Below, piece after piece: positions 1 to 6,607 of a DNA stretch of 16,110 bases. The notes under the pieces are model-generated. The model was given only the letters and a program-made list of their open reading frames with translations. It was not told the origin of the DNA and did no database searches. The translations under genes and the position numbers were made by a program. Positions within the stretch are counted from its first letter, which is position 1, and each line of letters starts with the position of its first letter. This DNA is from MAG-120802 sp049430265 (GTDB taxonomy: Bacteria > Actinomycetota > Actinomycetes > Nanopelagicales > Nanopelagicaceae): NCBI GenBank assembly GCA_049430265.1, contig JBMTBW010000016.1:1-16110 (forward strand), given 5' to 3'.

Positions 1-2
1 TT

Positions 3-65
3 GGAGTCTTTCTCTTCTGTCTTGCTTGGGGCTGGGCCTTTACCAGCTTGATAGATAAGGATTAG
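3..65 (+). CDS. C-terminal end of a probable membrane protein (5' part outside window)
   Basis: A reading frame open from the window edge ends at TAG 63-65 and encodes about 20 residues: a hydrophobic aromatic-rich stretch (GVFLFCLAWGWAF) followed by a polar tail TSLIDKD. That is what the last transmembrane helix of a small membrane protein would look like, but 20 residues cannot identify a family. The Shine-Dalgarno AAGGA (57-61) of the next gene lies inside its last codons, which suggests translational coupling. The other two forward frames also run for 16-18 codons, so the assignment is tentative. Confidence 0.4.
   Translation, partial: GVFLFCLAWGWAFTSLIDKD
57..61 (+). promoter_or_regulatory. 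Shine-Dalgarno of the Cys-rich small ORF
   Basis: AAGGA lies 8 bases before ATG 70. The spacing is right for ATG 70 and too long (12 bases) for the GTG at 74 that opens the overlapping frame. It is the main evidence that the Cys-rich frame is the translated one here. Confidence 0.65.
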
Positions 66-69
66 ATCA

Positions 70-183
70 ATGAGTGATTCAAGCCAAGAATTTAAATGTC
101 CTTGCGGATGCCCTGAAGGTAACTGCACCTGTTGTTGCAGTAAACCTCAAGGTTGTGGCCATAGAGCTGCAGGACCTCGCTAA
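70..183 (+). CDS. Small Cys-rich protein, metallothionein-like (37 aa)
   Basis: This frame encodes 37 residues with eight cysteines, at positions 10, 12, 14, 19, 21, 22, 23 and 29, plus His31. The core reads CPCGCPEGNCTCCCS, followed by QGCGH. Such clustered CxC and CCC spacing is typical of metal-binding small proteins such as metallothioneins, though I do not recognise a named family. The N terminus (MSDSSQEF) is polar with no signal peptide, so a cytosolic protein is expected. ATG 70 sits 8 bases after AAGGA. The stop TAA 181-183 is 4 bases before the likely GTG start of the next gene, giving a probable two-gene operon. A role in binding Zn, Cu or Cd thiolates is inference. A chance frame would rarely hold eight Cys codons with a good ribosome site. 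Confidence 0.68.
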   Translation: MSDSSQEFKCPCGCPEGNCTCCCSKPQGCGHRAAGPR

Positions 184-187
184 AAAA

Positions 188-748
188 GTGCCAGCAAGAG
201 ATAACGGAAGTCGCCAGGCTTATTTTCCAAAGATAGAAGCAAAATATGGCCAACCAATGCGCTATTGGTTTGCTGTTATGAAAGATATTTCTGATCTTAA
301 ATACCCGCAGCAGATCTCTTATTTAAGAGAAGAACATGGCTTTAGCCAAGCTCACGCCAATGCCCTAGTTATGTATTCCAGAGGCTCAAAGAGCTCTAAG
401 CGCTTTGAAGATTTAGAGGGATATCTAAAGGGCCAGGATGAAGTAAAGAGCAAAACCATTAAGAAGATATTTAAGGTAATTCAAAAGAAATATCCAAAAT
501 TGGAGCTAGTAATTGCTTGGAATCAACCGATGTTGAAAATGGGAAGTGAGTATCTCTTTGGAGCATCAATTCTTAAAAATCACATCCTTATCGCTCCCTG
601 GAACCCCAAGGTTTTATCAGCTATGAAGCAGGATTTACAGGGATACAAAGTAAATAAGAAAACTCTTCAAGTACCCATTGACTGGAAAGTAGATGAGAAA
701 CTACTGCTTAAAATGATAAAACTAAATCTCCAGTTCCTAAATAAGTAA
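188..748 (+). CDS. DUF4287-DUF1801 fusion protein
   Basis: The product is 186 residues if it starts at GTG 188. Residues 12-80 match the DUF4287 pattern (YFPKIEAKYGQPMRYWF, then GFSQAHANALVMYSRGS). Residues 92-186 resemble DUF1801, the YdhG/Fra iron-chaperone-like fold (KYPKLELVIAWNQP, then FGASILKNHILIAP, then a basic QGYKVNKKTLQVPID tail). The biochemical function of both domains is poorly known. The frame is open upstream to GTG 74, but that stretch lies under the Cys-rich ORF and does not look like DUF4287, whose proteins normally begin just before the YF motif. An AGGA at 171-174 is 13 bases before GTG 188, a weak site, and coupling to the upstream stop at 181-183 may help. The 3' end faces the cytochrome b5-like gene with 6 bases between. 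Confidence 0.78.
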   Translation: MPARDNGSRQAYFPKIEAKYGQPMRYWFAVMKDISDLKYPQQISYLREEHGFSQAHANALVMYSRGSKSSKRFEDLEGYLKGQDEVKSKTIKKIFKVIQKKYPKLELVIAWNQPMLKMGSEYLFGASILKNHILIAPWNPKVLSAMKQDLQGYKVNKKTLQVPIDWKVDEKLLLKMIKLNLQFLNK

Positions 749-754
749 AGAGAA

Positions 755-1273
755 CTATCTAGAAAGCGGCCCTAGAAGATAAGAGTTTAGGCGTGATGCC
801 GGGCTAGATTGATTTGCATGTTGGGCTTTAAAAGAGGCAGTGCCATCAACTCCGCAGAGAGAGCGAATTGCCCCAGCTCCTCCTGGGTGAGATGAAATCC
901 AATTAGTTAAGTTGTAGACGTAATTATCAATTACGGTCCAGCAGCTAGCACTGGTGTTATTAGCCTTAACTTGATCCATTGTGTAACCAACTTTTGTTGG
1001 AGTCGGCGTAGGAGTTGGAGTCGGTGTCGGAGAAGGTGATGCCGTCGGTGTCGGAGTGGATGAGGTTTTTGCAGAAATTACTTTTTTACCCTTGCTCCAA
1101 ACCAACTTCTTTCCTGACTTAATGCAGGTATAACTCATGCCCTTATAAATTTTTACTTGCTTGGCTTTACTGCACTTTGCTCCAGCCTTTGGATTTGCAG
1201 CTGCGGCGGTGGTGGCAGGAAGAATCCAGAGGATCAGAGAAAGTGAGATAAGGGCTGCGTGTTTTCTTCTCAT
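755..1273 (-). CDS. Secreted cytochrome b5-like heme-binding protein
   Basis: This 172-residue protein has a signal peptide (residues 1-25: basic MRRKH, hydrophobic core, TTAAAA cleavage region), a short Cys module (Cys34, Cys50 in KCSKAKQVKIYKGMSYTC), a Ser/Thr/Pro linker (about 71-94) and a C-terminal cytochrome b5 domain (about 97-168). The heme ligands are His129 in HPGG (129-132) and His152 in FKAQHANQ. Cys111 and Cys140 could form a disulfide in an exported b5 domain. The domain order suggests a heme protein tethered or displayed outside the membrane, but the electron partner is unknown. The Cys module with KSGKKLVWSKG resembles a short unit seen in other actinobacterial exported proteins. 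No Shine-Dalgarno or well-placed TANNNT precedes ATG 1273, so the start is chosen because the signal peptide begins there. Confidence 0.85.
   Translation of the reverse strand: MRRKHAALISLSLILWILPATTAAAANPKAGAKCSKAKQVKIYKGMSYTCIKSGKKLVWSKGKKVISAKTSSTPTPTASPSPTPTPTPTPTPTKVGYTMDQVKANNTSASCWTVIDNYVYNLTNWISSHPGGAGAIRSLCGVDGTASFKAQHANQSSPASRLNSYLLGPLSR
995..1060 (-). repeat. Thr-Pro repeat linker in the cytochrome b5-like gene
   Basis: About 22 codons encode alternating Ser/Thr and Pro (residues 72-93). On the + strand this appears as degenerate repeats of GGAGTCGGTGTC-like units. Repeats of this sort change length by slippage, so linker length may vary between strains. Confidence 0.75.
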
Positions 1274-1353
1274 CAGGAGAGTAAGCCTAAAACAGCAGAG
1301 AAGAGAGCGCTAGTTATAGATCCCTTCCCTTCTTAGCCTAAAGTGGGGAAGTG

Positions 1354-2082
1354 ATGAAAGCTGAGAAATTATCCCAAGAGCGCCTCCTTGCGCTTCAAGA
1401 CCTTGATTCATCTCTCATGCAACTCGAACACAAAGCTAATAATCTGCCGCTATCAAAGCTCCTTGAAGAAAAGCGATTGGAATTTGCTAGCGCTAGAGAT
1501 CTAGCAGTTGCTGCCAGCACTGAGCGAAGTGATATCAAGCATGAGCTTTCAAAATCAGAGCTTGATGTGGAGCAAGTTTTATCTCGCATTGAAAAAGATG
1601 AAAAGCGCTTGTCATCGGGTGTCGGAACTCCAAAAGAGCTAGAGCAGACTCAACATGAATTGGAATCACTCAATAAAAGACGAGCAGAGCTGGAAGATAT
1701 TGAACTTGAAGTGATGGTTCGCCTAGAAGGACTTGATAGCAGAATTGCTGAGCTAGCAAAGAGACGTGATGAATTAGCCATAGAAGTTGAAGCAATTACC
1801 AAAGATCGCGATCAAGCACTTGAGCAGATTAGCCAAGCGATGAGCGCTACAAGATCAGATCGAGATGCTCTAGCTAAAGATATTGAAGCAGAGCTCCTAT
1901 CGCTCTATGAGAAAATTAGATCAACAAGTGATGGTCTTGCAGCAGTTCGCCTTTCCGATGGAAAGTGCCAGGGCTGCCACTTAACGATGAGCGCAGCAGA
2001 GCTAACTAGGATTAATTCATTAGCAATAGATGAGTTAGTGCGCTGTGAAGAGTGTCGCAGAATTCTTATAAGGATTACTTAA
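1354..2082 (+). CDS. Coiled-coil protein with C-terminal C4 zinc ribbon
   Basis: The product is 242 residues from ATG 1354. Residues about 5-170 form a long charged coiled coil rich in Glu, Lys, Arg and Leu. The C terminus carries CQGC (205-208) and CEEC (231-234), a four-cysteine zinc ribbon of the zf-RING_7/DUF164 type. The family (CT398/HVO_2718-like) is widespread, and its molecular role is not firmly known; a nucleic-acid link is often suggested. In Actinobacteria it typically lies beside an RNase H gene, as here, where the stop codon (2080-2082) directly abuts the next ATG. GTG 1351 in frame is an alternative start, but GGGGA (1345-1349) is 4 bases from ATG 1354 and only 1 base from the GTG, so ATG is preferred. 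Confidence 0.88.
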   Translation: MKAEKLSQERLLALQDLDSSLMQLEHKANNLPLSKLLEEKRLEFASARDLAVAASTERSDIKHELSKSELDVEQVLSRIEKDEKRLSSGVGTPKELEQTQHELESLNKRRAELEDIELEVMVRLEGLDSRIAELAKRRDELAIEVEAITKDRDQALEQISQAMSATRSDRDALAKDIEAELLSLYEKIRSTSDGLAAVRLSDGKCQGCHLTMSAAELTRINSLAIDELVRCEECRRILIRIT

Positions 2083-2484
2083 ATGGCAAGAAAGTTAATA
2101 ATTTATGCAGATGGTGGATCAAGGGGAAATCCAGGGCAAGCTGCCTATGGAGCATTGGTCTGCGAGGGAGAGACGGTCTTAATTGAGATTGCAGAAAAAA
2201 TTGGCATTGCCACCAATAACGTTGCTGAATATCAAGGGCTAATTGCTGGGATAAGAGCAGCTAATAAAATCGATCCGGCAGCCCAGATTGAGGCTCGCCT
2301 AGATAGTAAGTTGGTAGTTGAGCAGATGAGCGGGCGATGGAAGATTAAAAATATTCCATTAGCAAAACTTGCAATGGAGGCAAAGAAGATTCACTCACCG
2401 CAGTTGATTACCTTTACCTGGATTCCAAGAGATGAGAACTACCAAGCAGATCGCTTAGTAAACCTTGCTCTAGATGGATATTAA
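2083..2484 (+). CDS. rnhA: Ribonuclease HI
   Basis: This 133-residue protein is a complete type 1 RNase H, which cuts the RNA strand of RNA-DNA hybrids using two metal ions. Visible active-site residues are Asp10 (YADGGSRGNPG), Glu49 (NNVAEYQGL), Asp74 (ARLDSKLVVEQMSGRW) and Asp123 (NYQADRLVN), so it should be active. The length matches a stand-alone RNase HI of the reverse-transcriptase-like RVT_3 branch. Mycobacterial relatives such as Rv2228c carry a C-terminal CobC-type phosphatase domain; that domain is absent, and the convergent pmbA gene begins 3 bases after the stop. ATG 2083 follows the zinc-ribbon stop with no gap, so translation is probably coupled. Confidence 0.92.
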   Translation: MARKLIIYADGGSRGNPGQAAYGALVCEGETVLIEIAEKIGIATNNVAEYQGLIAGIRAANKIDPAAQIEARLDSKLVVEQMSGRWKIKNIPLAKLAMEAKKIHSPQLITFTWIPRDENYQADRLVNLALDGY

Positions 2485-2487
2485 GTC

Positions 2488-3870
2488 CTAGCTTCCAGGG
2501 CTAACCGTTGACATATTAAAGTCATTGATAACAAGTGCTGGAGCTTTCATACTTGTTATATCTCCAGCCCACTCTCTTGGTTGGGTCCAAGCGCTCTCTG
2601 AGGCCTCAGCAATTCGAGAAAGTGCGCTCACTGGAGAGTCATTCCATCTGAAATTGTTTGTAGCTCCCACAACTTCGCCGCCCTTGACGTGGTAAACCCC
2701 ATCTCTAGTAAGTCCTGTAAGCAAGAGGGTATTGGGATCAACCATTCTGATATACCAGAGCGTGGTGAGAAGAAGGCCGTTATCAACTTTCTTAATTAGA
2801 TCCTCTAGATTTCCACTTGCTCCATCAACTTTCATAATCAAGTTATCACCAAGTGGGGTGTAGGGCAGAGAAGTTAACTTCGCACTTGCTCTCGTTTGTA
2901 ATAGAGAAGTAAGAACTCCATCCTTAAGCCAATCAACTCTCTTTGCCTCCTGCCCATTATCAAAGACAGAGGTAAATGGCGAACTTACTGCTGCAGAGAT
3001 AAATGGCGATCCAGGAAGCTGTTGATCTTTTGGATCGCTATAGAGCTGCAAGCTCTTATTAGATAACTTCTCACCAACTCTAGTTCCGCCACCTTTTTTA
3101 GAAAATACGCTCTGTCCTTCAAATGCATCACGGCCACTTGAAACCCACATCATGTAGGTGAAGAGATCAGCTACAGCGCCCGATGGAACGATGCTGGTGT
3201 AGCGCCCAGCAGGAAGATCGACTTTGCGCTCTTGCCAGTTAAGCCTCTGTCGAATCTCTTTATCAATTCGCTCAACAGAGACATCTTTGAAATCATGAGT
3301 TTCAACGCCAGACCAGGTAGATCTTGAGCGGCCATGAGACTTTCCAGTCATCTCGACTCTTCCAACAGGTGAGTCATAACGAAGTCTCATCCCGCCTTTG
3401 GAGCCAACCCAGATGCTCTCATGGGTATGTTCGGCGTAGCCAAATAATTCAATGCCATCTGATTTAGATGCCTGCATCATTGCACCTAGATCTGGGGCAA
3501 ATTTAGAAAATACCTCTGGCCCAGTTGGAGCGTGTTTATCACTCCAGTTTCCATGGCTAACATCTTTAGCAAGTGGGGCGTAATCATCTGCCTCACCTGA
3601 TGCCTTGGCAGCAGCGAGAGCTTCAGCAAGTATTGAATCGATATCACTTTCTTCAACACTTGTTCTAGTAACCCCGCCTGATGCCATTGATGATCCTGTT
3701 GCAATAAATGCAATTACAGTTACAGATCTTGTAGCAATTACGCCATTGGTAGTTAGAGTGCTACTAGCCCAGCGAAGATTGGCCTGCGTCTTATCTCTTA
3801 CTAAAACGATGCAATCATCACTGGTTGCCTTAGCAAGAATCTTTTCGACTAAATCTTGAGCAGAGATCAT
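2488..3870 (-). CDS. pmbA: TldE/PmbA-family metalloprotease subunit
   Basis: This 460-residue protein is the non-catalytic partner of TldD. In studied bacteria TldD and TldE (PmbA) form a cytosolic heterodimeric zinc protease that degrades unfolded peptides, matures microcin B17 and affects CcdA stability. The C-terminal region has the family signature GLTRDGVYHVKGGEVVGAT followed by NNFRWNDSP. The HExxxH motif seen in its neighbour is missing, as expected for TldE. ATG 3868-3870 overlaps the tldD stop (TGA) as ATGA, and GAGGTG about 7 bases upstream is a good Shine-Dalgarno, so the two genes are translated as one operon in near-equal amounts. The 3' end faces rnhA with 3 bases between. Confidence 0.9.
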   Translation of the reverse strand: MISAQDLVEKILAKATSDDCIVLVRDKTQANLRWASSTLTTNGVIATRSVTVIAFIATGSSMASGGVTRTSVEESDIDSILAEALAAAKASGEADDYAPLAKDVSHGNWSDKHAPTGPEVFSKFAPDLGAMMQASKSDGIELFGYAEHTHESIWVGSKGGMRLRYDSPVGRVEMTGKSHGRSRSTWSGVETHDFKDVSVERIDKEIRQRLNWQERKVDLPAGRYTSIVPSGAVADLFTYMMWVSSGRDAFEGQSVFSKKGGGTRVGEKLSNKSLQLYSDPKDQQLPGSPFISAAVSSPFTSVFDNGQEAKRVDWLKDGVLTSLLQTRASAKLTSLPYTPLGDNLIMKVDGASGNLEDLIKKVDNGLLLTTLWYIRMVDPNTLLLTGLTRDGVYHVKGGEVVGATNNFRWNDSPVSALSRIAEASESAWTQPREWAGDITSMKAPALVINDFNMSTVSPGS

Positions 3871-5369
3871 TTGCCCACCTCAGCTACAGTATTTAGAATG
3901 TTTATCTTCTCAAAGATAGCTGCTGGGCAGCCATGGCTAACGGCTGCAACTTGTCCTGGCTGCGCCTTTCCGCAATTAAATGCGCCACCTAGAACATATG
4001 TTGATGGGCCGCCAACTTTCTTCATCGCCCCCCAGAAATCGGTGGTAGTTGCCTGATAGGCCACATCTTTTAGTTGACCCACAATCTTTCCGCCTTTAAC
4101 TCGATGAAAGCGCTGGCCAGTAAATTGGAAGTTATAGCGCTGCATATCAATTGACCAGGACTTATCACCAAGGATAAAAATGCCATCATCAATTGATTCG
4201 ATTAAGCCTTTTAGATCAGGGCCATTTGGATCAGCTTTTAGTGAGACATTAGGCATTCTCTGAATTGGCACATGTGATGGTGAATCTGAATAGGCGCAGC
4301 CATTGCTCCGCTCCTTATTGACTGCCGCAGCAATTCTTCGATCTAGTTGATAGCCCACCAAGATTCCATCTTTAACGATATCCCAGCTCTGAGCAGCAAC
4401 TCCTTCATCATCAAAACCGACAGTGCTTAAACCATGCTCAGTTACGCGATCTCCGGTGACATTCATAAGAGGGGAGCCATACTTTAAGTTGCCAAGCTTG
4501 TCTGGAGTGGCAAAAGAAGTTCCAGCATAATTTGCTTCATATCCAATGGCTCTATCAAGTTCTGTGGCATGGCCGATTGATTCATGAATAGTTAGCCAGA
4601 GATTTGAAGGATGAATAAGTAAGTCATATCGGCCAGGTTCAACAGATGGTGAGGCAACTTTCTCTGCAAGAAGGGATGGAAGCTCTGCTATCTCACTATC
4701 CCAATCCCAGATTGAGTTATCCATCCACTCCCAGCCATATCCGGCAGGTTGGGCAAGAGTTCGCATCGCTTCAAAGCCATGGCTGCCAATTGAGATTGCT
4801 TCAATCTGGGTCTGCACTCTTACTCTCTGCTGCGTTGTGCTAGTGCCTGCTGAGTCTTGGTAATGCTTCTGCTCTTTAACAAACATAGTGTGAGCGCTGG
4901 TGTGATTAACACTTGAGGATGCAAGAAGCTTTGAGCTAAGTGATGCTAGGCGATCTTTCTTCTCGCTATCAGAGATGAGAAATGGATCGATCTTGTATGA
5001 AGAGACCCAGGTTTTATTGGGATATACGGGCTCACTAACTAATTTAATTTCATCTGTTGATAGCGGCTTTGATGTCTTTGCCATAGCAACTGCGCTTAAG
5101 GCTAATTTCTTAGCGGTATCAGTTGAGAGATCAGGGGAGGAGGCAAAACCCCAGGCGCCATCAACAATAACTCGGACGCCAATTCCAAGGTTTGATTCAT
5201 CGCTCTGTGTTTCAGGCTTTGCATCTCTTAGCGAGAGATATCCAGTTCTAGTTCTCTCGATTCTTACATCAACATGAGATGCCCCGGCAGATTTTGCTGC
5301 ATCAATAGCTGCATCTGAGAGGGCGCTTAGCGGAAGAGCTAGAAAGTCTGCATCAACGGTATTGACCAT
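3867..5369 (-). CDS. tldD: TldD-family zinc metalloprotease, catalytic subunit
   Basis: This 500-residue protein (counted from ATG 5369) has HESIGH at 262-267, the HExxxH zinc and catalytic motif of TldD, and a conserved Cys466 (GGAFNCGK) near the C terminus that may be the third ligand. Its size and the FTGQRFHRVKGGKIVGQLKDVAYQ-like C-terminal region fit the family. With PmbA it should form the TldD/E peptidase. TTG 5375 is an alternative start two codons upstream. ATG 5369 is preferred because TAGGGT (5381-5376) lies exactly 6 bases before it, the spacing seen at other genes here; its AGGG could also serve as a weak Shine-Dalgarno. It is divergent from rnpB. Confidence 0.92.
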   Translation of the reverse strand: MVNTVDADFLALPLSALSDAAIDAAKSAGASHVDVRIERTRTGYLSLRDAKPETQSDESNLGIGVRVIVDGAWGFASSPDLSTDTAKKLALSAVAMAKTSKPLSTDEIKLVSEPVYPNKTWVSSYKIDPFLISDSEKKDRLASLSSKLLASSSVNHTSAHTMFVKEQKHYQDSAGTSTTQQRVRVQTQIEAISIGSHGFEAMRTLAQPAGYGWEWMDNSIWDWDSEIAELPSLLAEKVASPSVEPGRYDLLIHPSNLWLTIHESIGHATELDRAIGYEANYAGTSFATPDKLGNLKYGSPLMNVTGDRVTEHGLSTVGFDDEGVAAQSWDIVKDGILVGYQLDRRIAAAVNKERSNGCAYSDSPSHVPIQRMPNVSLKADPNGPDLKGLIESIDDGIFILGDKSWSIDMQRYNFQFTGQRFHRVKGGKIVGQLKDVAYQATTTDFWGAMKKVGGPSTYVLGGAFNCGKAQPGQVAAVSHGCPAAIFEKINILNTVAEVGK

Positions 5370-5370
5370 T

Positions 5371-5386
5371 GCCAAACCCTATTGGC
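5371..5386. promoter_or_regulatory. Inverted repeat around the tldD -10 hexamer
   Basis: GCCAA (5371-5375) and TTGGC (5382-5386) are perfect inverted arms, and the 6-base spacer is the TAGGGT hexamer proposed as the tldD -10 (minus strand, 5381-5376). This would place a small operator over the promoter. Five-base arms can arise by chance, so the regulatory reading is weak; the -10 assignment rests on spacing to ATG 5369. Confidence 0.3.
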
Positions 5387-5440
5387 TATTGCGATTTAGG
5401 CAAGAAGGGCAGTGATTTATGAAGATATTGGCAGGAGAGG

Positions 5441-5446
5441 TAGAAT
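5441..5446 (+). promoter_or_regulatory. -10 element of rnpB
   Basis: TAGAAT matches the TATAAT consensus at five of six positions and ends 7 bases before the first base of the RNase P RNA terminal helix (5454), the expected distance to a transcription start. A possible weak -35 (TTATGA, 5417-5422) is 18 bases upstream. Confidence 0.55.
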
Positions 5447-5453
5447 CACCCTT

Positions 5454-5828
5454 GAAGAGTCGCCCGGATCACTGCGTTACTTAAGAGCCTAATTAACTTT
5501 TAAGCACCGAGGAAAGTCCGGACTCCAATGGGCAAAGTTGTGGGTAACTCCCACCCGGAGCAATCCGCGGGATTAGTGCAACAGAGAGTAAACCGCCAAT
5601 AGCAATATTGGTAAGGGTGAAACGGTGGTGTAAGAGACCACCAGTGCGTGTAGCAATATACGTAGCTATGTAAACCCAACTTGGAGCAAGACCATGCAGG
5701 TGGCGTTTGAGTGTGCCCACACGAGTCACCGGGTAGGTTGCTTGAATCTGTAAGTAATTACAGATCTAGATGGATGGTGATCTCGCTAGCAATAGCAAGA
5801 CAGAATCCGGCTTATAGGGCGACTCTTC
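5454..5828 (+). ncRNA. rnpB: RNase P RNA, bacterial class A
   Basis: This RNA is the catalytic subunit of RNase P, which removes the 5' leader from tRNA precursors. The conserved core is plain: GAGGAAAGTCCGGACTC (5509-5525, the 5' half of helix P4), GGTAAGGGTGAAACGGTG (from 5610), then GTGTAAGAGACCACC, and GACAGAATCCGGCTTAT (5799-5815, the 3' half of P4). The ends are set by a perfect 12-base helix P1: GAAGAGTCGCCC (5454-5465) pairs with GGGCGACTCTTC (5817-5828). This gives about 375 nucleotides, normal for the class. There is no U-tract terminator after P1; the convergent ZIP gene ends at 5837. An open frame of 78 codons on the opposite strand within it is a shadow. Confidence 0.97.
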
Positions 5829-5836
5829 TTAAGGGC

Positions 5837-6520
5837 TTAATCATCTGCATAATTTCTTCTGCTACCAAGGGCTTTGAGTGAATAAGGAATTAACTCTTTG
5901 GCGCATATTGCAATCATAATTCCTGCAACTCCACTGAGAAGAAGCCCGATTGAGCGATCAGAGAGCAAGAGAGAGCCGCTGAAATAAACAGCAAAGGCTC
6001 CAAGAGCCTCAGCTAAGGTGGCGGCAAGGGTTAGAAATAGAGCTATCTTGCGGTTATAGCCAGCAAGAATCGCTGTTGCACATATTGCTATTCCTTCAGG
6101 AATGTTATGAAGCGCTAACACAACTGATGTTGTAAGCCCAGTTTGAATATCAACCAAGCTTGCTCCAATAGGGGCCGCCCCTTCTGGAAGATTGTGAAGC
6201 GATAAGGCAATAGTGATAAGAAGTGCAGGGTTTTTAGCCTTGGCTCCTGCTTTATCAAACTTAACACTGGATAAGGCAATAACTAAAGCAAAACCAAGGC
6301 AGGTGGTGAGTAATACCTGAATAAAACTAAGACCGCTATCAAGAGCTGATGGAATTAATGAGAGAGCACTTACTGTCAACATCGCTCCAGCAACTAGTAA
6401 TAGCGTGATAGCGATGAAGCGCTCTGATGGATTTTTTTTCAAGGCTATCAATATCCAGCCCAAAAGCGTTGCAGCAGCAGATAGCAGAGCCAGTATTAGC
6501 CCAAGTTCTAGAGTTGAGAT
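5837..6520 (-). CDS. ZIP-family divalent metal transporter (probable zinc importer), ATC start
   Basis: The protein is 227 residues if translation begins at ATC 6520-6518. The ZIP metal-binding motifs HNLPEG (109-114) and HNIPEG (138-143) lie in two consecutive membrane helices, the hallmark of ZIP importers such as ZupT. The first standard codon in frame is TTG 6463, but starting there would remove the first membrane helix (STLELGLILALLSAAATLLGW) and no ribosome site precedes it. Upstream, AAGGAG (minus strand, 6533-6528) stands 7 bases before an in-frame ATC, and a stop (TGA) lies 5 codons before that ATC. The gene is divergent from a Zur-type repressor, so zinc is the likely substrate and repression by zinc-loaded Zur is likely. 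The metal specificity and the start codon are inference. Confidence 0.85.
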   Translation of the reverse strand: MSTLELGLILALLSAAATLLGWILIALKKNPSERFIAITLLLVAGAMLTVSALSLIPSALDSGLSFIQVLLTTCLGFALVIALSSVKFDKAGAKAKNPALLITIALSLHNLPEGAAPIGASLVDIQTGLTTSVVLALHNIPEGIAICATAILAGYNRKIALFLTLAATLAEALGAFAVYFSGSLLLSDRSIGLLLSGVAGIMIAICAKELIPYSLKALGSRRNYADD

Positions 6521-6527
6521 ATCACCA

Positions 6528-6533
6528 CTCCTT
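6528..6533 (-). promoter_or_regulatory. Shine-Dalgarno deciding the ZIP start
   Basis: AAGGAG on the minus strand lies 7 bases before ATC 6520. No ATG, GTG or TTG in the ZIP frame lies at usable distance; the nearby GTGs are in another frame that stops after five codons. Confidence 0.6.
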
Positions 6534-6575
6534 CACTACTTACAAATCTTTCCTGCTTTTAAGCCTACTGCCTCG

Positions 6576-6596
6576 CGCAATTAGCTCAATGTTGCG
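6576..6596. promoter_or_regulatory. Candidate Zur operator between zur-like gene and ZIP gene
   Basis: CGCAA (6576-6580) and TTGCG (6592-6596) are inverted arms with an 11-base spacer. The element touches the -10 (GATAAT) of the repressor gene and covers a possible -35 (TTGAGC on the minus strand, followed after 16 bases by TAGGCT) for the ZIP gene, so a repressor bound here could block both. It does not match the mycobacterial or Streptomyces Zur box (TGAAAATGATTTTCA), so the assignment rests on position and symmetry only. Confidence 0.35.
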
Positions 6597-6601
6597 ATAA
6601 T
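6596..6601 (+). promoter_or_regulatory. Extended -10 of the Fur/Zur gene, leaderless layout
   Basis: TGC-GATAAT is an extended -10. The hexamer ends 6 bases before ATG 6608, and no Shine-Dalgarno is present between, so transcription should begin at or next to the A of the start codon. Confidence 0.6.
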
Positions 6602-6607
6602 GCCAGT

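Noticed and set aside
74..187. N-terminal extension of the DUF4287 protein starting at GTG 74
   Set aside because: The stretch lies under the Cys-rich ORF, which has the better ribosome site, and it does not resemble a DUF4287 N terminus.
995..1060. Short repeats as a CRISPR or satellite array
   Set aside because: They are degenerate codons for a Ser/Thr/Pro linker in an otherwise complete secreted protein.
1260..1320. Leaderless start of the cytochrome b5-like gene at CTG before ATG 1273
   Set aside because: TAGGCT is 7 bases before an in-frame CTG, but CTG starts are very rare and the ATG directly after it begins a normal signal peptide.
3856..4056. 66-codon + strand frame across the tldD-pmbA junction, and similar antisense frames in tldD, pmbA, ggt and the helicase
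   Set aside because: They are shadows of well-supported genes, with no motifs or ribosome sites of their own.
5493..5729. 78-codon open frame on the minus strand
   Set aside because: It lies wholly inside the RNase P RNA, whose conserved core and closing helix are unmistakable.
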